DNA of 64,000 bases from Prevotellaceae bacterium UBA1746 (GCA_905369775.1 CAJPJR010000003.1:48002-112001); one strand, 5' to 3'; counted from the stretch's first letter, positions 51,963 through 62,229 are shown. Notes: generated from the letters alone by a model not told the origin. Made by a program: numbers and translations.

Positions 51963-53258
51963 TTAACGGCGAACTCGTGCGATGCCCGTGAAGTCACCGC
52001 GGGTGATTTGTACGTCTTTCGCGCAACGATAGAGGGCGTCTTTCTGCATTTCGCAGTCGTTGGGGAGATAGACGCGCTTCAAGTTGGGGCAAGATTCCAC
52101 GGCGTAGCTCTCCATCACCTTCGTACCCGGCACAATCACGAGTTGTTCGATGCTGTTGTGACGCGCAATGATGTTCTTTTCGAGGCGTTCGATGGGTTGG
52201 AGTTTCACACTCTTCATGGCGGCGGGAATGAAGACGAGCGATTCGATTTTCTTCATCCAGTTTTTGGTGTAGACCACACCGTCCTTGGCCGCGAATTTTG
52301 TGTTTTGGTCTTCGACAAACACGGTCTCGACGTTTGTTCCTCTCTCGGCCAGGCTCACCACTTGGTCGTCGCCGAGCGAAACAATGTTGCGACCGAGATA
52401 GACTTGCTTCACGTTTTTGGGGAGATCTTGGTGGGGAATGAAGGCCGAGACGCGGAGGTTGTGCGTGGAGAAGGGCACGGTGAGAATGTCGCCCGAGGAC
52501 TTGACGCGCGAAACGTTGAGGTGGCCTTGGAAGAAGTCATAGCCGAACTGGTCGTCTTCGAAGACCTCGATGTCGGTGCGCAGCGGTTGGAGATGCTTGT
52601 AGGTATCGACCTTGTCCATTTCGAAGAAGCCGCCGTTGGTGGGGTCGTTCACATACCATTTGCCGTCGGCGTAGACGTAGTCCCAGGCGTGGGCGCCCAG
52701 ATAGACATCGCCTTGGAACAAATTGCCGTTGATGCCGATGCAGGGAATGCCTTGCGTGTAGAGCAAAACCTTGAGAATGTTGGCGTAACCTTGGCAAACG
52801 CAAACGCCGCCGCTGAAAGCACCATAGGGATCGTTGCGGCCGTTGCCGTTGTTGTCGTAGGTGGTGTTTTTGATCACGAAGTTTTGCAGCGCTTTGAGCT
52901 TTTCCAAGTTGTTCTTGCAGTCCTTCGTCACCTCATCGGCCTTGGCTTTCATCTGTGCAAGCTGGTCGGCGGTGAGGGCATTGGGGTCCGATTTTTCGGA
53001 GAACATCGAGATGTCGAGCGCACGTTGGGGATCCATGGCGGCAAGAATGTACTTCAAGTCGATCATGTGGTTGGTTCTGCTGAGCGAGCGGCTGTTGTCG
53101 GGTGCCGCAAAGTGCGAAGCGTCGTAGTCGAACGAGAGGGGCGATGCCACCTGCGTGAAGGTTTCGGCGCTGCGCGGAGCTTGCGGATCTTCAGCAGCGC
53201 AGGAGCCGAGCAGACAGAGTGCTGCGGCGAGAAAGAGAGCGGAAGTAGAGTGGTTCAT
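51963..53258 (-). CDS. Transglutaminase-like lipoprotein with leucine-rich-type C-terminus
   Basis: 431 residues. Lipid-attachment Cys20 (LLGSCAAE) is followed by a helical region and then a transglutaminase core (about 115-215) with the Cys in GGVCVCQGYANIL, the His in GAHAWDYVY and the Asp in YVNDPTN. The C-terminal about 200 residues resemble BspA-type repeats (VKQVYLGRNIVSLGDD, LVFIPAAMKSVKL, LEQLVIVPGTKVM-like units). Such proteins may act as surface peptidases or cross-linking enzymes; specificity is unknown. It is the last gene of the run prmC-tgl, 41 bp after prmC. Confidence 0.85.
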   Translation of the reverse strand: MNHSTSALFLAAALCLLGSCAAEDPQAPRSAETFTQVASPLSFDYDASHFAAPDNSRSLSRTNHMIDLKYILAAMDPQRALDISMFSEKSDPNALTADQLAQMKAKADEVTKDCKNNLEKLKALQNFVIKNTTYDNNGNGRNDPYGAFSGGVCVCQGYANILKVLLYTQGIPCIGINGNLFQGDVYLGAHAWDYVYADGKWYVNDPTNGGFFEMDKVDTYKHLQPLRTDIEVFEDDQFGYDFFQGHLNVSRVKSSGDILTVPFSTHNLRVSAFIPHQDLPKNVKQVYLGRNIVSLGDDQVVSLAERGTNVETVFVEDQNTKFAAKDGVVYTKNWMKKIESLVFIPAAMKSVKLQPIERLEKNIIARHNSIEQLVIVPGTKVMESYAVESCPNLKRVYLPNDCEMQKDALYRCAKDVQITRGDFTGIARVRR

Positions 53259-53299
53259 GGAGAAAGGAATTAAAGAGTGAGGGTTGGGCGCTTCCGTCG

Positions 53300-54175
53300 T
53301 TAGGCATAGACCGCTTTCACCATGCGGGGACGATCGTCGGCGTCGTTTCGGATTTCGATGGCTTGGAGCCCGTGTTGGGCAAAGAGTTCGGCTGTGGCTT
53401 GTGCAAAGTCGGTGTGTGTCTCGACTATGAGCGTGCCGCCGGGGTGTAAGCGCGCGGTGGCCAAACGAGCCAAGGCGCGATAGAACAAAAGTGGGTCGCG
53501 ATCGGGCACGAAGAGCGCGGTGTGCGGTTCGTGCTGCACGACGTTGTCGGCCATTGTCGGGGCTTCTCCGGCGGGAATATAGGGCGGATTGCTCACGATG
53601 AGATCGAATGTGCGTTGTCGGTCGGCTTCGTCGTCGGTGACTTTCAGGACATTCACTTCGCGAAAGTCGACCGTGGCGCCGAGCTGTGCGGCGTTGTGCC
53701 GCGCCACGGTGAGCGCGCGAGGCGAAATGTCCCAAGCTTCCACTTGTGCGTGCGGCAATTCGAGCGCCAAGGAGACGGCGATGCAGCCGGAACCGGTGCC
53801 AACATCGAGGATGTGGGGGGCAGTGAGCGAAGCGCAGGTGTCGGCGCACCATTCCACGAGTTCGAACGTTTCGGGACGGGGAATGAGCACATCGGGTGAG
53901 ACGGCAAATCGGCGTGTGCCGAAGATTTCGTAACCTAAAACATACTGCACAGGTACTTGTTGGCGCAGTGCCGCCGTGTCGTGCTCCAGCTGCGTTTGCA
54001 AAGCGGGGGTGAGTGGGACCGGACTGTCGGTGAGCAACTGCGTTCGGCTCAATTGCAACCGTTCGCACACGTAATGTTCGGCCACGGCGGCCGCTTCGCC
54101 TGCGGAATAGACGGCGGCCAGTTCATCGCGCAGGGTGCGGAAAAGCGTGTGGGGGGAGAGTTTGGGCGCGTCCAT
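53300..54175 (-). CDS. prmC: Peptide chain release factor N5-glutamine methyltransferase
   Basis: 291 residues. An N-terminal helical substrate-binding domain (about 1-90) is followed by a SAM-dependent methyltransferase with RPETFELVEW, the SAM-binding ILDVGTGSGCIAVSLA and the catalytic NPPY (LIVSNPPYIPAGE). It methylates the Gln of the GGQ motif in RF1/RF2. It lies 5 bp after the sulfatase-like gene, so the two are in one operon. Confidence 0.96.
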   Translation of the reverse strand: MDAPKLSPHTLFRTLRDELAAVYSAGEAAAVAEHYVCERLQLSRTQLLTDSPVPLTPALQTQLEHDTAALRQQVPVQYVLGYEIFGTRRFAVSPDVLIPRPETFELVEWCADTCASLTAPHILDVGTGSGCIAVSLALELPHAQVEAWDISPRALTVARHNAAQLGATVDFREVNVLKVTDDEADRQRTFDLIVSNPPYIPAGEAPTMADNVVQHEPHTALFVPDRDPLLFYRALARLATARLHPGGTLIVETHTDFAQATAELFAQHGLQAIEIRNDADDRPRMVKAVYA

Positions 54176-54180
54176 GGAGC

Positions 54181-56049
54181 TTATTTGAGCGCATTCATGT
54201 GGTCGTAGGCCTTTTGCATGAAGGCTTTGACCTTGTGGACGCGTTCGCCTTTCGGATCGGGCGTGAGTCGCGACACCCGGTGCGTGGCCAACTCATAAAT
54301 GCTCGTACCCGTGGAATCGATGAAGGTGTATCCCTCCGGCCAAGTGTGGATGGCGCACGGATAGGTGTAGGTTTGCGACATCACATCGCGCGAGAACTTG
54401 AAGCGCGTGTGGTCAATGCCGAGCTGGCCGAGGAGGGTGGCCGCGAGGTCGGTTTGATTGCAAAGACGCGCCACCTCTCTCGCGTTGCGCACGGCACCTC
54501 CTGTCCAAATGAGCGGGATGTGGTATTTTCGGGTGTCGAACTCATTGATGTCGGCCGGCCACGAAACGCCGTGATCGGGGAGGATGATGACCAGCGTGTT
54601 CTTCCATTCGGGCGAATGACGGAGTTGGTCCATGAACTTCCCGAGTGAGGCATCGAGATAGGCGAAGGCGTTGAGCATCGGGTCGTCCAGTCGCTTGTAG
54701 GGAACGGTCCAGGGTTCGTGGCTCGAAAGGGTGAGCAGCGTTTTGAACCACGGCTTGTTCTTCGGTTGGCGGTCGATGTTCTGTCGCAGTTGGTCGAACA
54801 TCAGGTGATCGCACACGCCCCACGGGCTGGTCTTGCGCATGGAGACCGGGAAATCCACGTCGCCCAGCACGCGGTTGTAGCCCGTGGCGAGGAAGTAGGA
54901 GTTCATATTCGTGAAGTTCTTGTCGCCGCCGTAGAGGAACTCGGTGTCGTAGCCCACACCGCGGAGGGCGCCGGCGATGGAGGGGAGAACGCGCGACTTG
55001 GCCGGCATTTTCATCACACTCGCATCGGGAAACGAGGGGTAGCCCGAGAAGGTGCAAATGGTGCCACGGTCTGTGCGGAAACTGTTGGCGTAGCAGTGGG
55101 AGAAGAACACCCCTTCGCGGGCCAGGCTGTCGAGATGCGGAGTGACCTTCGTGTTGCCTTCGGTGCAGCCCACCACGCGTCCACCGCAACTCTCCATGAG
55201 GATGAGCAGAATGTTGGGGCGGCGGGTGTTGAGCAGGCTGTCGGCCGGCGTCAATTCGCTCTTGGTGTTATAATTCAGCGAAGCGAATACCTGATTGGCC
55301 TCATCGGGTGAGAAATAACGGGCTTGTTGGCTGAAATCGCGCTCTTTGAGAAGCGAATAGAAGAAGGAGAAAATGGGATTGACGGCGGCGTGGTTGTGAT
55401 ATTGGTCGGTGGAGTAATAGACCATGCCGACGTTGGCCGTAGAGCGCCCTACTCCGCCGCGGATACCGAGGAAAAGCAATGCGCCGACGAGTAACAAACC
55501 GAGGGTGTGTAGGGTGCGTTGCACCGGATGCGACGTGGGGAAACACGAACGGCGCGTGCTGTGACCATCGGGACGTGGGCCGATGCGCCAAAGCACCCAG
55601 ATGTAACCCCAGATGAGGAGTAGAAAACCGGCAACGGCGAGCAGAAAGTAGCCCCAACCGAGACTATCGGTGATGCCGGAGGGGTTGTCGAGATAAGAAA
55701 GGCAGACGGCGTCGAGTTTGAAGCCCCATTTCTCATATAAGATGGTGTCGACGATGAGCGTCGCGAGGACAAGTATGCCGACAGTGGCCGAATAGACACG
55801 ATAGGCGGTGCGTCCGCCGGGGGTGAAGCGCGGTTTGCCGAGCAACGTGGCACATGTCAAAACCAACCACAGCGGGGCGGTGAGGTAGGCAGCGACGGCG
55901 ATGTCGAGCGGTAGGCCGTGCCAATAGATTTGTAGGGCATCGGCGAAACCCGGCCAGCCGTTGTGAACGAAGAACGCGAGTTTGCCCACCAAGAAGGTGA
56001 GCAGCCACACGAGAAAGAAGCGAACGAGGAGTGAAAAATAGGATTTCAT
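54181..56049 (-). CDS. LTA-synthase-family membrane sulfatase/phosphotransferase
   Basis: 622 residues. Five membrane segments lie in about the first 195 residues. A periplasmic alkaline-phosphatase-fold domain (about 255-615) follows. It has metal-binding ILLILMESCGG, the nucleophile Thr in SFRTDRGTICTFSGYP and the late metal ligands in VIILPDHGVSW. In Gram-negative bacteria such enzymes transfer phosphoglycerol or phosphoethanolamine to envelope glycans or lipids; the exact acceptor here is unknown. The start at 56049 gives the first membrane helix and leaves a 46-bp gap to the ABC gene. Confidence 0.88.
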   Translation of the reverse strand: MKSYFSLLVRFFLVWLLTFLVGKLAFFVHNGWPGFADALQIYWHGLPLDIAVAAYLTAPLWLVLTCATLLGKPRFTPGGRTAYRVYSATVGILVLATLIVDTILYEKWGFKLDAVCLSYLDNPSGITDSLGWGYFLLAVAGFLLLIWGYIWVLWRIGPRPDGHSTRRSCFPTSHPVQRTLHTLGLLLVGALLFLGIRGGVGRSTANVGMVYYSTDQYHNHAAVNPIFSFFYSLLKERDFSQQARYFSPDEANQVFASLNYNTKSELTPADSLLNTRRPNILLILMESCGGRVVGCTEGNTKVTPHLDSLAREGVFFSHCYANSFRTDRGTICTFSGYPSFPDASVMKMPAKSRVLPSIAGALRGVGYDTEFLYGGDKNFTNMNSYFLATGYNRVLGDVDFPVSMRKTSPWGVCDHLMFDQLRQNIDRQPKNKPWFKTLLTLSSHEPWTVPYKRLDDPMLNAFAYLDASLGKFMDQLRHSPEWKNTLVIILPDHGVSWPADINEFDTRKYHIPLIWTGGAVRNAREVARLCNQTDLAATLLGQLGIDHTRFKFSRDVMSQTYTYPCAIHTWPEGYTFIDSTGTSIYELATHRVSRLTPDPKGERVHKVKAFMQKAYDHMNALK

Positions 56050-56095
56050 CGTGAAGAACAGAGGATAAAGGGGGCGAAACCGTGGTGCGCTTGCA

Positions 56096-57949
56096 TCAAA
56101 GTTGTTGCATATCGTTGAGCCGTTTGTAGTAACCGTCGAGTGCAATGAGGGTATCGTGCGTGCCGCGCTCAACAATTTGCCCTTCGTGGAGGACTAAGAT
56201 CTCATCGGCGTTGCGTATCGTCGAAAGGCGGTGGGCAATGGCGATGGTGGTGCGGGTGGACATCAGTCGCTCGAGGGCTTCTTGCACCAAACGCTCGCTT
56301 TCGGTGTCGAGCGCCGAGGTGGCTTCGTCGAGAATGAGGATATCGGGATTTTTCAAGATGGCACGCGCGATGGAAATGCGCTGTCGCTGTCCGCCCGAAA
56401 GGCGGCATCCGCGGTCGCCCACGGGGGTGTCATAACCTTGTTCGGTGGCCATGATGAAATCGTGTGCGTTGGCCACCTTGGCCGCCTCTTGCACTTGCTC
56501 GAGTGTGGCATTTTCGACACCGAAACTGATGTTGTTGAAGAAGGTGTCGTTGAAGAGAATGGCTTCTTGGTTGACATTGCCGATCAGCGCACGGAGTTCC
56601 GAGATGCGGAGCGTGCGAATGTCGTGTCCGTCGATGCAAATTCGGCCGGATGTGACGTCGTGGAAGCGCGGCAGGAGGTCGACGAGTGTACTTTTCCCGC
56701 TTCCGCTCTGTCCCACCAGGGCCACGGTTTGTCCGCGGCGCACAGTGAACGAGACGCCGCGAATGACTTCGGGATTCTGCCCCGCAGTGTTGCCATTGCT
56801 GTAGGCGAAATGCACCTCCTCGAAGCTGATCTTGTCGTGCAGTGCGTCGATGTGCGTCGGGTGCTCCGGTTCGCGGATGGGATTTTCGGTCAGCAGGATT
56901 TTGTTGATGCGTTCCATCGAGGCCAAACCTTTGGGGATGGCGTAGGCTGCTTTGGTGAGATCTTTGAGCGGTTGGATCACGCTGTAGAGAATCACCATAT
57001 AGAAGATGAACGTCGGGGCGTCGATGGGACTGTGGTCGGAGAAAATCAAGGTGCCGCCGTACCAAAGCACGAGTACAATGAGGCAGGTTCCGAGAAACTC
57101 GCTGACGGGGTGTGCCGAACCTTGGCGAGTGGCGACGCGTGTGTAGATGTAGCGAAACTCGTCGGTGGTGGAATTGAAACGATGTTGCATCTTTTCCTCA
57201 GCACCAAAGGCTTTGATGATGCGCATACCCCCCAGTGTTTCCTCGAGTTGCGACATGGTCTCGCTCCATTTGGCCTGTGCTTCGTGGCTCGACTGCTTGA
57301 GGCGCCGACCGATTTTGCCCATGGCCCAGCCCAAAGCGGGGAGAACGATGAGGGTGAAGAGCGTGAGTTGCCAAGAAATGTAGAGGAGACTGCCGAAGTA
57401 GACGGCGATGAGGATGGGATTCTTGATGAGCATTTCCAAGCTGCCCATGATGGAATTCTCCACTTCGCCCACGTCGCCGCTCATACGGGCGATGATGTCA
57501 CCTTTGCGCTCGTCGCTGAAGAAGGAAAGCGGGAGCGAGGTGATTTTTTTATAGAGCGTGTTGCGAATGTCGCGTACAATGCCGGTGCGCACCGGTACCA
57601 TTGTGGCGACCGAGGCGAAGTAGCACGAGGTTTTGAGGAGTGTGGCGGTGACGAGAAACACGCCGATCATCAGCAACGTGGGGGCCGGGCCGTATTGTGC
57701 CACAAGTTGCGACGTGTAGTAGTAGGCATTGTTGATGGCAATGTCCGAAAGTGCTTTCCCCGCCGCAGACCACGGGATGAAATGGTAGACCGTGTGCTCG
57801 GTATTGAACAACAATTTGAGCATCGGTATGAGCGATGCGAACGAAAATACATTGAGCAGCGCGCTCAATACGTTGAATGCCAACGAAGAGGCGACATAGC
57901 GCTTGTAAGGACCGACATAGCGGCGAAACATATCGAAGAATTCCTTCAT
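56096..57949 (-). CDS. MsbA-like ABC exporter (fused permease and ATPase)
   Basis: 617 residues. The six-helix transmembrane domain covers about 1-340. The nucleotide-binding domain (about 375-610) has Walker A VGQSGSGKST, the signature LSGGQRQRISIARA and Walker B ILILDEATSALD, followed by the switch His in AIAHRLST. The family exports lipid A precursors, other lipids or drugs. Its position next to an envelope sulfatase-like gene makes an envelope-lipid substrate plausible. It lies 60 bp after ribD on the same strand. Confidence 0.94.
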   Translation of the reverse strand: MKEFFDMFRRYVGPYKRYVASSLAFNVLSALLNVFSFASLIPMLKLLFNTEHTVYHFIPWSAAGKALSDIAINNAYYYTSQLVAQYGPAPTLLMIGVFLVTATLLKTSCYFASVATMVPVRTGIVRDIRNTLYKKITSLPLSFFSDERKGDIIARMSGDVGEVENSIMGSLEMLIKNPILIAVYFGSLLYISWQLTLFTLIVLPALGWAMGKIGRRLKQSSHEAQAKWSETMSQLEETLGGMRIIKAFGAEEKMQHRFNSTTDEFRYIYTRVATRQGSAHPVSEFLGTCLIVLVLWYGGTLIFSDHSPIDAPTFIFYMVILYSVIQPLKDLTKAAYAIPKGLASMERINKILLTENPIREPEHPTHIDALHDKISFEEVHFAYSNGNTAGQNPEVIRGVSFTVRRGQTVALVGQSGSGKSTLVDLLPRFHDVTSGRICIDGHDIRTLRISELRALIGNVNQEAILFNDTFFNNISFGVENATLEQVQEAAKVANAHDFIMATEQGYDTPVGDRGCRLSGGQRQRISIARAILKNPDILILDEATSALDTESERLVQEALERLMSTRTTIAIAHRLSTIRNADEILVLHEGQIVERGTHDTLIALDGYYKRLNDMQQL

Positions 57950-58009
57950 TGAATAGGCAAAAGGAGCGTGATGACGGGAGTGAAGTGGAGGTGGGGGCGA
58001 GAAATCGGC

Positions 58010-59032
58010 TTAAAAATCGACGTAGTGTTGCTGCAGCAGAGGGCTTTTCCAGTGGCGGTAGGTGCGTCCGAAATGATTTTCCACCTGTGGTTCGAATTCT
58101 CGCGGCATGGTGGGCGCAGGAACCCCCTCCTCTAAGGTCACAGGAGAAAGTTCTTCCCAAACTTCGTCCCAGAGGTCGCGCTCTATAAAGGATTGTAGAG
58201 TAGTGCTGCCCCCTTCGACAAACAGCGATTGGATCTTTTCGCGGCGCAAGGCATCGAGCAGGGCATCGATGTCGGCAAAGGCTTGGAACCCCGCCGAGAG
58301 GGCGCGCTCATCGACTTCGCCCAGCACGCATTTCACGGGCGACGTGCCCGGCCACCGGCGGACGTTGAGTTGCGGGAGGTCGAGTTCGAAAGTGCGCCGC
58401 CCCACCAAAATGGCACCGTGTGTGGCGCGCAAATGATGAACGCGTAGCAAACTTCGGGAATTGCTCAGCTGAGCCGGTCGGCCGATGGGCTGTTTGAGCT
58501 CGTCGAGTGCGCGTTTGCGGTCGATGAACCCGTCGGCCGATGCGGCCCATTTCAGGGTGATGAACGGACGTCCCAGCACCTGCTGGCAGAAAAACTTGCG
58601 ATTCAGGTCGATACAGGCTTCGCGCAGCACGCCGACGGTGACCTCTACCCCACCCTCACGCAGTATTTCGAGTCCTCGGCCGCCGACTTTCGAGAAGGGG
58701 TCGACACAACCGACGACACACTTGCGGATGCCGCTGCGCACAATGAGCGATGCGCAAGGTGGTGTGCGCCCGAAGTGGGCACAAGGCTCGAGACTCACGT
58801 AGATAGTTGCCTCCGGCAACAAGGCGCGATCCGCTTGGCGAACATTTTTCAGGGCGTTCACCTCCGCGTGTCCCTCTCCGGGGCGAATATGATAGCCTTC
58901 GCCGAGAATCCGCGCGCCTTTTCCGTCGCCGTGCACGATGACTGCGCCGACCATCGGGTTGGGAGCCGTGGTCAGTTCGCCGTTGCGTGCCAGTTCGAGG
59001 CAGCGTTGCATCCAAAATTCGTGTGTGTTCAT
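58010..59032 (-). CDS. ribD: Bifunctional riboflavin biosynthesis deaminase/reductase
   Basis: 340 residues. The N-terminal cytidine-deaminase-like domain (about 1-145) has zinc ligands in GHAEVNAL and LEPCAHFGRTPPC. The C-terminal reductase domain (about 150-335) includes TLKWAASADGFID and ILVGRRTFELD. The enzyme deaminates and then reduces the pyrimidine intermediate of the riboflavin pathway. It follows cysS by 88 bp and precedes the ABC exporter; it shares only transcription, not an obvious pathway, with its neighbours. Confidence 0.95.
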   Translation of the reverse strand: MNTHEFWMQRCLELARNGELTTAPNPMVGAVIVHGDGKGARILGEGYHIRPGEGHAEVNALKNVRQADRALLPEATIYVSLEPCAHFGRTPPCASLIVRSGIRKCVVGCVDPFSKVGGRGLEILREGGVEVTVGVLREACIDLNRKFFCQQVLGRPFITLKWAASADGFIDRKRALDELKQPIGRPAQLSNSRSLLRVHHLRATHGAILVGRRTFELDLPQLNVRRWPGTSPVKCVLGEVDERALSAGFQAFADIDALLDALRREKIQSLFVEGGSTTLQSFIERDLWDEVWEELSPVTLEEGVPAPTMPREFEPQVENHFGRTYRHWKSPLLQQHYVDF

Positions 59033-59120
59033 GAGTTTCCCGCGTCAAAAACGTCGTTTACCGCAACAACGCGCCGTGCCGACCATCGGTGGATCGTCGG
59101 CAGGCGCGCTGTGTGTGGGG

Positions 59121-60605
59121 TTATTTGTCCAATTTCCAGGTGGCCCCGTCCTTGGTGTCTTTCACCGCAAAGCCCAATTCAGCCAACCGGTCGCGAATTT
59201 GGTCGCTGGTGGCCCAATCTTTGTTGGCTTTGGCCTTGGCTCTCACGTCGAGCAAGAGGTCCATGGCGCCGGCGAAGGCTTCTTCCCTTTCGGCGTTGCC
59301 ACTCTCTTCGGCGCTCAGGCCGAGAATGTCGAAACAGAAGGTGTGGAACACCCGTTTGAGGGCTTCCAAGCCTTCGGGGGTGATGGCTTCCTTTTTGTCG
59401 GCGACGGTATTGATCGTGCGGCAGGCATCAAACAGGTAACTGATCACGATCGGCGAGTTCAAATCGTCGTCCATCGCCGCGTAACACTTCGTTTCCAGTT
59501 CGTCGGCAAAGTTTTTGTCGACGTTGCCCCCCGTTTGCGGTTCGATGCGTTCCAATTGTTGCACCGCATCCATGAGTCGGTCCAGTCCTTTCTTGGAAGC
59601 AATGAGCGCTTCGTTGCCAAAATCGAGCGTCGAACGGTAGTGCGCCTGCAAAATAAAGAAGCGAATGGTCATCGGCGTGTAGGCTTGCGTGAGCAACGGG
59701 TGGTCGCCGGTGAAGAACTGTTCGAGCGTGATGAAATTGTTGTAGCTCTTGCCCATTTTCTTCCCCGCAATGGTGATCATGTTGTTGTGCATCCAGTAGT
59801 GCACCATGGGGTGCTTTTGCGAAGCCACGGCCTGTGCAATTTCGCATTCATGGTGCGGGAAAATCAGATCCATGCCGCCGCCGTGAATGTCGAATTCTTC
59901 GCCGAGATATTTGCGTCCCATGGCCGTGCACTCGCAGTGCCATCCGGGGAATCCCTCGCTCCAGGGCGAAGGCCAGCGCATGATGTGTTCGGGTTGCGCT
60001 TTTTTCCACAATGCGAAGTCCACTTGGTGGCGCTTCTCCCCTACTCCGTCGAGTTCACGGCTGGCGTCGCGCACCTCCTCGAGGTTACGCCCCGACAGCA
60101 CGCCGTAGTGGAAATCTTGGTCGTATTTCACCACGTCGAAATAGACCGATCCGTTGCTCACATAGGCATATCCCGCGTCGAGAATCTGCTGTACGAGTTG
60201 AATCTGCTCAATAATATGTCCGGTGGCGTGGGGTTCGATCGAGGGGGGCAGCACATTGAGCTGCTTCATGGCCTCATCGAATCGATTGGTGTAGAATTGT
60301 GCCACCTCCATCGGTTCGAGTTGTTCGATGCGTGCCTTTTTGGCGATTTTGTCTTCGCCTTCGTCCGCGTCATGTTCCAAGTGTCCGACGTCAGTAATGT
60401 TGCGAACGTAGCGCACCTTGTATCCAATGTGCCGAAGATAGCGGAACAAGAGGTCGAACGTGATGGCTGGACGAGCGTGCCCGAGGTGGGCGTCGCCGTA
60501 GACCGTGGGGCCGCACACATACATGCCCACGCGTCCCGGATGAATGGGACGGAAGATTTCTTTCGTGCGAGAGAGCGTATTGTAGATCTGGAGTTGGTGT
60601 TCCAT
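59121..60605 (-). CDS. cysS: Cysteinyl-tRNA synthetase
   Basis: 494 residues. Class I features are [19 protein letters not shown] (zinc Cys and the HIGH motif as HLGH) and zinc ligands in WHCECTAMG and [16 protein letters not shown] is the KMSKS equivalent, and a helical anticodon-binding C-terminus follows. It charges tRNA-Cys. The ATG at 60605 gives the canonical N-terminus. The frame stays open for about 40 codons upstream with a helix-like Lys/Ala/Phe-rich sequence but lacks an ATG. It lies 128 bp downstream of the sialidase gene. Confidence 0.97.
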   Translation of the reverse strand: MEHQLQIYNTLSRTKEIFRPIHPGRVGMYVCGPTVYGDAHLGHARPAITFDLLFRYLRHIGYKVRYVRNITDVGHLEHDADEGEDKIAKKARIEQLEPMEVAQFYTNRFDEAMKQLNVLPPSIEPHATGHIIEQIQLVQQILDAGYAYVSNGSVYFDVVKYDQDFHYGVLSGRNLEEVRDASRELDGVGEKRHQVDFALWKKAQPEHIMRWPSPWSEGFPGWHCECTAMGRKYLGEEFDIHGGGMDLIFPHHECEIAQAVASQKHPMVHYWMHNNMITIAGKKMGKSYNNFITLEQFFTGDHPLLTQAYTPMTIRFFILQAHYRSTLDFGNEALIASKKGLDRLMDAVQQLERIEPQTGGNVDKNFADELETKCYAAMDDDLNSPIVISYLFDACRTINTVADKKEAITPEGLEALKRVFHTFCFDILGLSAEESGNAEREEAFAGAMDLLLDVRAKAKANKDWATSDQIRDRLAELGFAVKDTKDGATWKLDK

Positions 60606-60733
60606 CTTGTGGAGAAAAGAATGATCGAAGTTGAGTTTGCGCGCGTAGTCCCCGACTTTTTCCGAAAACTCCGCGACTTTTTGTCGAAACAAGGCTGCTT
60701 TCTTGAGAAAGTCCGCAGCTTTCTGGGCTTACC

Positions 60734-62059
60734 TCAGCGACGTTTCGCCTTGGGCGGCAACTGGGTGTGCAAAGCGCTGAATTTTCCGTCGGTGATGCGC
60801 TCCAATGTGAGCGGAACGTACATATTGGTGTAGCAAGCGCCCTTGCCGTAGGTTTCTTCTTCGTAGAAGAAAGCAATGCGCCCGTCGGTTTGTTGCACCA
60901 TGGTGCTGTATGCGCTGCCCAATGTCGTCACTTTCAGCGGGCCGCCCCACCCTGTTGCAAAATCCTTGGCCGTGTAATGCTCCCACTCCGGCGCCCGACG
61001 TTTGTTCGTGGGTAGCGCCTTGTAGTAGATGCCCACATTGGCACGTCCGGGGCCGAGGGGAACACTTTGCAGTGCGAGGCGCACGGGGCGATGTGTGGCA
61101 TTGTCTCTGGCATCCACCAAGAGGATTTCACCGTTGGTGCTGTTTTGCAGCGCTTTGATTCCTCCATTCTCTTTTTGCGAGAGCACCGGTTGCTGTTCCC
61201 AGGCGCCGGTTGCATTGCGCTCGCTGAGGTAGTGGAAAATGTTGAAGAGGCGTCCGCCCGAAACGCGACTCGAAAGCAGCACGTCGCCGTTGGGCAGTTC
61301 TTCTACCTTGGGTTCGTCGCCGTTGGGAGCGGGAGAGGTGTGGATGTCGCCCAATGCTTGCCAGGTGCGTCCGAGATCATCGCTATACACCACGCGGTTG
61401 CCGCCGGGGCGTGCGCAGAGTGCTGCGTAAAGGCGGTAATAATGCCCCACGCGGATGAGTCTACTTTGGCAAATACGCCCGCTCCCGAAGAACAAAGCGT
61501 CGACCGGGCCGAGTCGGCTCTGGTCAAACAGCGCATAAATCTGCTCGGTGATGTCGACCGGCCGGCCCCAATGATGTCCGCCGTCCGTGCTGTGGAGAAC
61601 GGCCACGCGGTTGGGATTCTTTCGTGTGGTCGAACCGCTTCCATAGACCGTGTTTCCTGTCACACAAACCACCACGGCTTCGTCGCTACCGCGGTCGGCT
61701 GCGATGGCGGCATCGCCATATCCGCAGGTCTTGCTGCCTTTCACGCCGTCGCCTTCCGCCAATACGTATTCGCGGCTCCAAGTGGCGCCGTTGTTGTCCG
61801 AGATGCGATAACGCAGGTCCACTTTTCCGAAGCCAATGTCTCCGCCGCAGGGGCGATAGTCGCTCACTGCGATGAGCTCTCCGCGTCGGTTCACCGCAAT
61901 GGCGGGAATGCGGTAGGGAATCTCTCCGGGAAAGGTTTTGAACAGCGGGCGTTCCACTGCGTCGTCCGTGGAGATCCGCGCAACTTGTGAAGCTGTTGTG
62001 CTTTGTGCGCCGGCGGTCAGCGTGCCGACCAGTAGAAAAGAAAGAAATAGCTGTCGCAT
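60734..62059 (-). CDS. Exo-alpha-sialidase (neuraminidase, GH33-like)
   Basis: 441 residues. The signal peptide (about 1-19, ending TAGAQ) is followed by a six-bladed propeller with the catalytic-triad Arg50 in YRIPAIAV and three Asp boxes (SDNNGATW, STDGGHHW, SDDLGRTW). The Glu/Tyr region SAYSTMVQQTDGRIAFFYEEE lies near the end. It removes terminal sialic acids from host glycoconjugates outside the cytoplasm. It is shorter than Bacteroides NanH enzymes that carry an extra N-terminal carbohydrate-binding domain. No nan catabolic genes are adjacent. Its promoter is at 62078-62107. Confidence 0.92.
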   Translation of the reverse strand: MRQLFLSFLLVGTLTAGAQSTTASQVARISTDDAVERPLFKTFPGEIPYRIPAIAVNRRGELIAVSDYRPCGGDIGFGKVDLRYRISDNNGATWSREYVLAEGDGVKGSKTCGYGDAAIAADRGSDEAVVVCVTGNTVYGSGSTTRKNPNRVAVLHSTDGGHHWGRPVDITEQIYALFDQSRLGPVDALFFGSGRICQSRLIRVGHYYRLYAALCARPGGNRVVYSDDLGRTWQALGDIHTSPAPNGDEPKVEELPNGDVLLSSRVSGGRLFNIFHYLSERNATGAWEQQPVLSQKENGGIKALQNSTNGEILLVDARDNATHRPVRLALQSVPLGPGRANVGIYYKALPTNKRRAPEWEHYTAKDFATGWGGPLKVTTLGSAYSTMVQQTDGRIAFFYEEETYGKGACYTNMYVPLTLERITDGKFSALHTQLPPKAKRR

Positions 62060-62077
62060 GGTTCGTCGATTTGGAGC

Positions 62078-62107
62078 AAAGTTACCTTTTTTAGGGCGTT
62101 TTCCCAA
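62078..62107 (-). promoter_or_regulatory. Promoter of the sialidase gene
   Basis: TTG (complement of 62105-62107), 19 bp, TAACTTTG (complement of 62078-62085), about 19 bp before the start codon. It may drive the whole minus-strand run down to 51963, since no strong terminator interrupts it. Confidence 0.75.
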
Positions 62108-62229
62108 GTCTCTTCCCTGCTATTTTGAGCGGAGTGTCCGTGTTGTGAGATTTTCTCGGATAAAGTTGGGATAATTGGCTTTGTCTCGGCGAAAAATAGT
62201 GAAAGAAGGAGGGAAAAAGTGGAAGTTGC

